Positions 37,030-64,000 of a stretch of 64,000 nucleotides of DNA are shown here, one piece after another; the first letter of the stretch is position 1, and each line of letters opens with the position of its first letter. Under the pieces are notes generated by a model, which saw only the letters and a program-made list of their open reading frames with translations, ran no database searches and was not told the DNA's origin. The stretch lies in NCBI RefSeq assembly GCF_015832195.1, contig NC_052033.1, positions 4,278,001 to 4,342,000 of the forward strand, in the 5' to 3' direction. The DNA is from Motacilla alba alba. Taxonomy: Eukaryota > Chordata > Aves > Passeriformes > Motacillidae. Both the position numbers and the translations under genes were made by a program.

Positions 37030-37310
37030 AGGCTGAGGTACTTAACACCTTCTTTGCCTCAGTCATCAACAGAAAGAGTGGTTATTCTCAGGGCAACCAG
37101 CCCCTTAAACTGTTAGTTGGGTAGAGGACCAGAATGGACTTACTGCAGTCCAGGAGAAATTAGTGAGCAATGTGCTGATTTTAGACACTCACAAATCTGT
37201 AAGGCCAGACAGGATTCACCTGAGACCACTGAGGGAACTGTGGGAAGAATTTGCCCAGCCACTCTCCATCATTTATCATCAGTCCTGGCTATCCAGGACT
37301 TTTCTTATAA
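37030..37310 (+). mobile_element. Possible CR1 internal fragment
   Basis: AGGCCAGACAGGATTCACCT and CACTCTCCATCATTTATCAT resemble an internal (5'-side) part of avian CR1 elements in plus orientation. Another LINE or retroviral origin is possible. Confidence 0.45.
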
Positions 37311-37829
37311 CCAGGCATGAGAGACTGGAAAGATTGATGTCCTGAGACATTTTGGGATGCATGAGGGTATGTCAGCAGATGACTCTGAGGAGAAAAAATA
37401 TGGGAAAAATAAAAATGGGATAAATATGGGATGGGCAGGGCCTGATGGGCCCACACCCCACCCCACCTAGAACCATGATTCTGTGATTCTGAGAGTACTG
37501 GGCTAGATCACCTGACTTTGGGGACGTTGCCTTTCCGGTGGCCAACAACAAAGCCATTCTACTCAGAGAGCTCTTCTGTGTTTTTGCTGTTGTGCTGTGC
37601 AGGATGTGGACCCAGCTGTGCAAGAGGCAGGAGGGAGACACACAGCCAGCTAGCTCTGGGCAGGCAGCTGAGGGAAGGGTTTGGATGGGAAGCAGTCAGT
37701 GAGTTGAGGTGTCTCCAAGTATTGACACTCACTAGTGATTTGGGGATTGAATTTAGTGTCAGTAGGTCCCCATAGTCCAGTTGTAAAAGATAAAATCTTT
37801 TTTGAAAATGGTCCAAATCTCAGAAGAGG

Positions 37830-38575
37830 GTTGTGAAGTAGAACACAGCAATGAAAGAAATTGTATCATCCAGATGGCTTCTGAATATCTCCAAGGATGG
37901 AGATTTCACAGTAGCTCTGGGAAAGTTGTGCCAGTGCTCAGTCGCCCTTACAGGAAAAAAGTATTCCCAGATTTTCACAGGGGAAAATCTGTGTGTCAGA
38001 TTGTGCCCACTGCCTCTTGCCTTGTGACTGAGCAACAATAAAAAGGGCCTGGTTCCATGCTCTGTGCACCTCCAGGTATTTATACCTATGGATATGATTC
38101 ACCTGATCATTCTCTCCTCCAGGCTGAACAGTCTCTGCTCTTTCAGCCTTCCCTTATGAGACGCTTCAGGCTTTCATTCATGTTACTGGCCCATTTCTGG
38201 ACCCTCTCCAGCAGCTCTGTATCTCTTATACTGGAGAGCTCAGCACTGGACATCACTCCACGTGTGGCCTCAGTGCTGAATTGAGGGCAGGGATCCCCTC
38301 CCTCTACCTGCTGCAGCACTCCTCCCAGTGCAGACACCATTCACCTTCTTCACAGGCAGGACACACTGTTGGCTCGTGTTCAATTTCCTGTCCCCCAGAG
38401 CCCCCAGGTTCTTTTGTTTGCAAAGCTGCTTTTCACCTGGCCAGCACCCAGCATTTACTGGTGCCTGGGCTTGTTCCTCTCCAGGTTCAGGGCTTTGCAC
38501 TTGCTTTGTGTCATTGGGCCCCAGATTCACCTCAGGGTTTTGCCTCACCAGTACTCAGCTGCACACTGTCCTTAA
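37830..38575 (-). mobile_element. Long degraded CR1 LINE fragment
   Basis: Minus-oriented CR1 sequence, recognisable from TCTCCTCCAGGCTGAACAGT and the stretch ending in the CAGGGCTTTGCACTTGC region. It is an older, more diverged copy than that at 50083. Boundaries are approximate. Confidence 0.8.
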
Positions 38576-39342
38576 CACAGGAAACACAACGTTAAATGGC
38601 AATTGTAGAATCACAGAGACTCAAATCTTACTGACACATTTATCTGTATTGCTGATTAAGTTATAAAAAGAAGATAAAAAAACATCAACTACTTTCATTT
38701 GAAAGCTCTAAATTCATATCCATTTTCCTTTTTTCCTCTTTTGCATTAATGAAATAAGAACACAGAAAACAAGAACTTCTCTTTCAGTGTTTCGAGTTGT
38801 TGTTTTTGAATATCTTTTTTAAGGAAATTAGGGCTAAAGCAATGATAGCTGTAAGAACATGCATTGTGAATACAGGTATTATTTGAACTCTCAGTCAGCG
38901 TCTACAGGGGAAAGACACTACATTTTTGGAGGCTGGAAGAGGAGACAGGAGCAAGTGCAAATAAAAAGTTGGGCAAATAACCCAGCACTCCGTGTTGTAG
39001 TATATGACATAAAGCTCATGGAAAGTGAAGTGTTTGGTCAGCTGTCATAAGCATCCCTGAAAAGCAGTCTAAGCTACTGAGCATCTGCTTTGGATTTAGT
39101 TTAATTTATGCAGCTCTTCTCTTTTACCAAGGTAGCATTTATATGGCACTGGTATAGTGGTTTCTTATAAAGAAGTAGTCTCTAATCTGAAATGGATGAT
39201 TCAGATTTCACTGTAGTTTCACTCTCTAGATCGTCAGAAATTACTTCAGGGGAAACTTTGCCATGTGTCCTCTATCCAGGTACAGCAAGGAGAAATCTGT
39301 CCAGGAAGGAATCTTTTGAAAGAAGAGCAAGCACCTCAAAGC

Positions 39343-39343
<1 letters not shown>

Positions 39344-39378
<35 letters not shown>
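39344..39378. repeat. Poly(A) run of 35 bases
   Basis: An uninterrupted A run on the plus strand. Directly after it an 18-bp unit, TCTGGGAACCATTAATAT, is repeated in tandem (39388-39423). It may be the tail of a retroposed sequence, but I recognise no parent gene upstream. Confidence 0.85.
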
Positions 39379-39379
<1 letters not shown>

Positions 39380-40524
39380 CAATGTTTTCTGGGAACCATT
39401 AATATTCTGGGAACCATTAATATTCTGTCCATTCTATTTCCATCTCTTCAGGGTGAACTTCACTGAACTTCACAGAAGCAAACCACAGCAGAGATAAATG
39501 GCAGGAGGCAGTGTGGTGGAAGCCATCTCTGGACACAGACTGTGCTGCACAGCAATGCAGTGTCGTCAAGGTGAACATTCCCCATGGAGGAGAGAGGATT
39601 CAGTCGTGCTGAAAATAGTTCCTTCTTGAGACAGTCATCAGACAGCTGCTCCCTTCCTGCCAGGGTCTAAGATGTGTATTTCTGAGAGATAAGGAGTGAG
39701 AAGGCACTTTTTAGCCAGGCCGCAGCCAGGCTGGGGAGGGCAAGGGGAAGTTCCTGCAGGTGCTGTGTGTTGGCCACTGGGAACCTCCCTTTCTGCCTGC
39801 TCAGACTCATCAAGCTCATGAACTGGAAACAAGAATGGCCTGTATGGGCAGCAGCAGGAAAAGGAATGGGTTTTTTGTAGTCTTTACCCCTGGAAGCTAC
39901 TCTCAGGTTATATGCTCTGTGTTTCCCTGAGACAGACAGACCTCCAAGGTGGTCCCTCTGGCTGGGGACGTGTCCAGGTGGCCACTCCCAGGCAGCTGAA
40001 GCCATGGCTATCACTGAAAGCTTTGATTTCACTTCATTCAATCAACAGACAGCTAATTCCATGCCACTTGCCATAGCATATCCCTCCAGAACACCAAATC
40101 CATAAAACTGCTTCTCATGAACATCAGCTGAAATGTCCTCAGCAAAAGCAGCAGGCTTTGGTTGCTTTGAGTCCTTGAAGAGCAGAGTGACCTGCAGGCA
40201 GAGTCAGAGATCTGTGGAGCTCATTGGGGCAGCAAAATGCATCACATCACATCAGGAAACATCACATCCACCAGGTGAGGAGCAGCAGGGCAGGCAGAGT
40301 ACAGGAGATTCTTCTCATTACCACAGGCTGGACATATTCTCAGTGGTCACTGAATGCTGGTAAGCATTTCTCTATGTCCATAACAGAAATTTAGGGGTGT
40401 GGTTCAAACATTTTTTTTCATTATGAGTTGCCAGGCATGATTTTTCAGAAACATGTGTATGATACAGCATTAACATCACCTCTGTGGATTATTTCTGACA
40501 ATATCATAACATTGAAGGAAATAA

Positions 40525-40605
40525 GATTGCATGATGTCCCTGCCTATGTCAGAGAGATTGGATTAGGTGAGATTTAAAGGTCTGTTCAACCCAAACTCTT
40601 CTGTG
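40525..40605 (+). mobile_element. CR1 3'-end scrap
   Basis: The pattern GATTAGGTGAGATTTAAAGG followed by CTGTTCAACCCAAACTCTTC is a degraded CR1 3' terminus in plus orientation. Confidence 0.5.
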
Positions 40606-43600
40606 ATCTGTGTGGCTCTCTGAATGGCTGCACTGGGTGAGTCCAAAGGAACAGGCAGACTCTCACACCCAAGACGTTTGTCATCATCCCACTCTCCTCA
40701 GTCACCCAGCCTCTGCATGACATTCCACTCAGGTGGTGAAGCCTTCTAGAGAACAAACCACCTCAAGGTGGTGAAAAATGTCATGTCAAGAAGAAAAAAC
40801 AACTTACAATTGGGAAACTGTACTGCAAACAACAATGTGTGCTGTGTGTCCCTGCCAGTAACAGGAGACAGAAGCACAAGCACATTCCTACTATCTCTAT
40901 ATGAAGCCTAAGAAGCCTTTGGCCTTCTCAGGTCTCAGTGACCTATTTGTGCCCCCACGTGGAGGCTGTAATGGTCATGGGATAGAGCAGATATCCTCTT
41001 CAACAGGGATCCCCTTGCACACCCTGCTAGTGAGCCCTGGGAGGCTGGAGAGAGCTCAGGGCTGCTCAGCTTCAGCTGCAGTAGGAAACCTCCTGCCTGG
41101 AGAGCAGGCTCAGGTGCCTTACACAGACAGAGGTGTCTCCCTGTCTGTGGGGACAGGTCACTGCAGCTCCTCCTCAGGTGGGCAGAGTCTTTGATGCCCA
41201 ACAAGGAATTGAGATGTGCTCAGGGCATGGGGGGCACCAGGAATGAGCAGGATCTGCATGGATGTCACAGTACAAAGCAACACTCCGTTTTCAGAAGGCT
41301 TAAAATTGTTTTTATTCTAGCATGCATGCTTTTTATACATTCTCACAAAACTCTTAAGTTTGCCCTTTACTCATTGGCCAGGAAAGACAAACAAAGTGCT
41401 CACTGGAACAGGCAGTTGCAGGTTTCTCTTATTTATCCTTCTTTCTTTCTTGGTTTCTATGTCAACGACCTCAGTAGAAAATTCTTTCAGAGGTAAACAT
41501 GGATCATCTTCTCAAACTTCTCTCTGGCTCACAGAGGTCACTGTAAAACCTGTTCCAGATGGATGTGCTGCTCCTCTGAGCACACATTACAGCTAAGGTG
41601 GAAGGAAGGCAGTCCTGTATGTGGTGGGTCATTGCTGGTGATTACTCTGCCCTACTTCAACCAAATCAGCTTCTGGGTGACTGGTGCCCAGACCCTGATA
41701 AACCGTGGAAGATATTCCATAAGATACAACCTACATCCATCTGTTCATTGTTTATATACACGTTTGATGTGTTATCAGCTCTCTTAATGCCACGTCACCC
41801 AGGGAACAGACTTGGTGACAAGCAGCTGTGCTTGGGCGTTCTTCTCAAGCTGCATTCCTCTCAATGACAGTGGGTGAGACTCAAGAGTGGCCCAGCCCAG
41901 CTCACAGAGCAGTGGGGAGACAGGTAAAGCAGCAAACTTTCATTTGGGGGTGAGAACTCTCCACTGAGTATGAGTTGTGCTGTTAACCAGACTCCTCCTG
42001 TTCCCAGCAAACAGCAGCGGAAGAGCTGGCCTAGGAGGTGACATTCAGGATGTCCTTTCTGTCACCCACCACAGCAGCTGAGGAGCTCCTGTTACAGAGC
42101 AGGGGAGTGGGGTGGGCAGGCTAAGACGCCTCCGGGTAAGACAAAGTCAAAAGAAGGCAAGTGGCAAGAGGGGGAGGGAAGGAGAACTAGGATTAGGTGC
42201 ATAATATTAGCACAAGCAGCAACTGTAGCCTAAAAAAGACAGCAATGAGGTGGTGTCTTCCTCGGTTGGCACTCATTTGGGACAGATGCACAAATCCTAC
42301 TTCTGGGCAGATTTCAGTGCTGTAAATGGAAATAAACTGGTATGGAATTTCTATAAATCTGCTCACTTTAAAAATCAGGCTTTTCAAGACTGAGACAACC
42401 CAGGGGGTTACCACAGAATTTTCCGAGTGACACTCACTGTAGTGAAGTTGCCAACAGGATACACAGCAGACTTTTTTGTGACATTTCTGAACTAGCTTTT
42501 TCTTGCAGAAAAGTTCCTTTTGCATCCTTAGGAAATTTATTAAGGGTTTTATTATTTTATATTGGAAGACAGATTCCCTTGTGGGTCAGGCTGAACATTT
42601 CTTTAATTGCTTTCTGCCTTCATCTCATGTGCCAAGGTAAGAATACCATTGCTTCTCCTGAAGCACAAATCAGTTGTATAAAGGTGAACAGCTCCAGGTT
42701 TGGTTTTTGTTGTTTTTTTTTTTCCCTTTGGATGATGCTACATAAAACATATGCCATAGGGTGGGCTCAAAAAAAACAGGTCTCTGTGAGGTGGGCCACA
42801 GCAGCAACTCAAAACTTGGACCACTCTGCACCACCCCATCCACTTTCCCTCTGACAGAGAGAAAAGCAGCTCCTGAGGCTGCTGGACCTCAACCTGAGCT
42901 ACCTGCCCTGCCTGGGGAGCTGAGGTGAGGTGTGGACATTGAGGGCTTCCAGGCTCCACCTGTGAGTAGCCCCTGAATCCTTCAGGCCTCTGGGAAGGTC
43001 TGGATTTTCACTCTGCTCTCCCAGTACAGCTTGTGTTCCCAGGTTTGGGAAATGCTGCCTGAGGATTGGTTCTCTGCAGTGCAGACAGCTCTGCTCAGCA
43101 CTTACACCTCCTCAGCAGTAATGAAACAACAGAATAAATACAGAAAATTATTTCTTCAAAACTAAAATTAGGCTTTAAAAAGAATTTCAGAGGTGGGGTA
43201 TGAGTCAGTAGTTTGCAGATTATCATTGTAGTGTTTCCCAGCAGCTCCCCTCAGATTTCTCCTGACCTTTTGTCCCCAAACCTGTCCTGAGTTGTCATTT
43301 CTTCCACCCCCACATCCTCTACTGTCTTATTACTTATTTCATTTCCTTGCACACATCCATCTTGTTTTTGTCCTCCCAGACCCTTTCTGACTTCCCCAGC
43401 ACTGTTTCAACCCCACCTCAGTTCTGTGGTTACTCTTCCACACTCTCTCTTAGCAATTTTTTTTCTGCAACAAGAGTCAGAATATATCAAGTTCAGCTGC
43501 TCACACCTCATGCATTAGGGCCCAGCTCTATTTGATCTGAGCATGTTCAACAGGCTGCTCCTGCTGCACTTGGCTCCGAGAGGGGACAAGACTTTCTGCA

Positions 43601-43744
43601 ATGTTGCTGTTCCTACAGCCGCTGCTTTGCTCACCAGGAAGGGGTTCATGAACTGGGGCCTCTTGCTGATCTGCAAAGCAGAAGATGGTCTTCTGGGTCA
43701 ACAGGCATTGCATTTTTGTTGGTTTACAGAAAAGGGATGCCCCA

Positions 43745-44375
43745 TCCACCCCAAGGAGCCCTGGCTAATTGCTGGAAGGACCTGGGCAGCTGCTGTGCTG
43801 CCCAAGGGACAACACATCCCAGCAGGGAATGGCCATGGCCACAGTGCTGGGCCCCATTCTGATGTTTAACCTTTCAGCTGGCAGTGGAGCTGTGCTGCAC
43901 TGAGTCTCTCTGGGGTAAGAATAGCAGCTGCTGCCTTGGGACACAGCACACGTGTCCAGCTCCTCCAGGGCAGCACGTTGCAGTGCCACATGGAAGGCAG
44001 CCTACCCGCCCAGGAATGTCTTCAGGCGCTATAACTGGAAGCAGATCATCCCCACAAACAGGCACGACCCCGCACAGGAGCCTTAGGAGAGTGGGGCTAT
44101 TTTGGGCTTTTGACACTGAGCATGAAAGGAGACACGTGGTGGGCTGATCCTCCTGCCATGGGCCTCCTCCAAAGCTCCCTGCAGCCTTGTCCCCTCCTCC
44201 AGCGATGGCTCTTGTGGAGCCTGAGGGGCAGTTGGGTGTGGCCTTGGAGGGCAGGAGGAGAGGGCAGAGGGAGCTGTGAGTTTGCTGGGGGTCAGGGCCA
44301 GCCTTCAGTGCCATCAGCAGTGCCCAGCTGTGCTCAGGGCAGCTCCTGCCTGAGGGTGTGCGCCTGTCCCTGAGC
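43745..44375. promoter_or_regulatory. Conserved spacer block, copy 2 (possible cluster enhancer)
   Basis: Partner of the block at about 17865-18540. Over 43858-44355 it differs from copy 1 at only a few bases and by a few short indels (for example an extra ACTGAGTC near 43900). The same E-boxes, the AGGAATG M-CAT core and GCTATTTTGG are kept. It lies 4 kb or more from any MYH exon. Confidence 0.5.
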
Positions 44376-45385
44376 TCAGGGCATGGGGCCTCCTGCTTTA
44401 TTCTCAACCACACCCATGAGGGCAAGCGAGGTACCAGAGAGCATTGTAAGGCTCCGAACAACATGCTGAAAACGTGGATTGAAACACTAATTCTTTGCAT
44501 CCAGGAGGGTATTTGCTTCTTTCCACCTGAAGCTCTCCATTTCTGAGTGGTTCTTCAGCACCAGGAATGTTTGAGTGGTCTGTTTTTCTATTCCCAGCCA
44601 TCACAAATTGCCTCTCCAACTTATTGCCATCCTTTTAAGATCCTCTTTCTGATGTGGATTTCTTTCATTCCACATGTTTTATGTCTCATTTGTTTCTGTT
44701 TAATTGACCCTGCTTTGTGAAAGTTTCAGTGATTTGCCAGCACTGAACCCACCACACTCATTGGTGTGCTGGCCAGGAAATCTCAAATTGGCAAACCAAA
44801 ACCACTACACTGGGGCAAGAGCAAACAGAAAACTTTGTCCCAAAAGCAGGCAAGAGGGCTGGGAGGATTGCATGACAATGCCATGCTGATGCCGGGATAC
44901 TCTGGAATGAACAATGACAGGCTGGTAAGGGTTACCAAGCTTTCCTAGCAGTTAGTAATTTTCTGTTGATTTTGCACAGCTACTTCTAAACCAGATACAA
45001 CTGTTTTTCTGCAGGTTCATGAAGTGGAGTGTTGCACTGAGTAACCAATAATTTGACATGGTGGGCTGGGGTCAGTGACATGGCCTGGGAGCACAGCAGG
45101 ACTTTGGATTGAAGCACAGCACTGTGTCATGAGCTGCTGAGAACAAGGTGCAGCTGCTCTCCTGAGAACGGGCTCTTTCTAGGCTACAGGAGCTGGAACA
45201 GAATTCCTCCTTTGGAAAAGCAAAAAGCCTGTCAAACCTCTAGGTTTTATATTCAGGATAAAATTGGTCAAAGTGAAGTAGTAAGACTCAGAACAGAAAC
45301 AGAAGTAGTAAGACTCAAACCCACACTTTTGACTATAATTAACTTAGTAACAAAATGAGACTATTTGGTACTTGCAGATATCTAT

Positions 45386-45391
45386 TTTATT
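45386..45391 (-). terminator. Gene C poly(A) signal
   Basis: AATAAA on the minus strand, about 113 nt downstream of the proposed gene C stop at 45504. The spacing matches gene B and supports the terminal exon placed at 45504-45527. Confidence 0.6.
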
Positions 45392-45503
45392 GGCACTGGT
45401 ACAGCAGCAGTGACAGAAAATGTTTGTGTTCATAAACAAAGGGAAAATTACTTCCACAGCTGGAGAAGTACCTTGTGGGAGTTCTGGTTATCCCAGGGGA
45501 AGC

Positions 45504-63954
<18,451 letters not shown>

Positions 63955-64000
63955 CTGTCGGGGGGAAAAATACCTGCAGTAAGAGAAGCTGTAGGGAGAG

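Larger units (their letters stand above)
36120..45385. other. Spacer between genes B and C
   Basis: About 9.3 kb with no convincing protein gene. It holds CR1 pieces (about 37030-37310, 37830-38575, 40525-40605), a 35-A run (39344-39378), CA-rich repeats (36460-36485), sequence related to the other spacer at 41990-42120, and the conserved block at 43745-44375. The remaining parts, including 40610-41980 and 42130-43740, show no structure I recognise. Confidence 0.7.

Noticed and set aside
39200..39500. Processed pseudogene ending in the 35-A run
   Set aside because: No recognisable coding sequence precedes the run and no target-site duplication was found by eye.
43874..44500. 208-residue minus-strand frame in the conserved spacer block, also open at 18052-18294
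   Set aside because: Of the few base differences between copies several change amino acids (for example Leu/Pro, Gly/Cys) and the upstream part shifts frame through an indel, so there is no sign of protein constraint.

Overview
The window is vertebrate nuclear DNA, almost certainly from a passerine bird. It carries three tandem, head-to-tail sarcomeric myosin heavy chain (MYH, class II muscle myosin) genes, all on the minus strand. The bird assignment rests on CR1 LINE fragments in introns and spacers, on LTRs of types I associate with songbird genomes, on compact introns, and on protein sequence close to chicken fast skeletal myosin. It is a typical avian counterpart of the mammalian fast/developmental MYH cluster.

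Layout from right to left, which is transcription order. Gene C (63954 down to 45504) enters from the right edge at exon 6 (exons 1-5 lie outside) and runs to its 3' end. Several diagnostic segments resemble embryonic MYH3, and it is the most upstream of the three, as MYH3 is in the human cluster. A spacer of about 9.5 kb follows (45386 to about 35880). Gene B (about 35850 to 19516) is complete: TATA promoter, two non-coding exons, ATG at 34353, 38 coding exons, stop at 19625, poly(A) signal. The exon sizes I read sum to 5832 nt, or 1943 residues, in frame. A second spacer of about 8.9 kb follows (19516 to about 10582). Gene A (about 10552 to 1) has the same structure but leaves the window in exon 28, so its last 12 or so exons are outside. 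Splice sites were placed by eye. Internal exon sizes are the same in all three genes except exons 7 (loop 1), 17 (loop 2) and the last ones.

Each gene encodes the motor head (P-loop, switch I, switch II, actin-binding loops, SH1/SH2 helices, converter), a lever arm with two light-chain sites, and the long coiled-coil rod that builds thick filaments. The paralogs differ mainly at loop 1, loop 2, the extreme C-terminus and the promoters, as expected for isoforms used in different fibre types or stages.

Beyond the genes, the strongest signals are: patches of near-identity between paralogs, including two identical introns (gene conversion); a 500+ bp non-coding block kept almost unchanged in both spacers (about 17865-18540 and 43745-44375); conserved promoters whose CArG and MEF2 sites are intact in gene A but degraded in gene B; a GC-AG intron at the same place in all three genes; a final intron present in C but absent in B; and an LTR pair in opposite orientations inside a gene C intron. 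I found no RNA genes, CRISPR arrays or protein genes other than the MYH genes.
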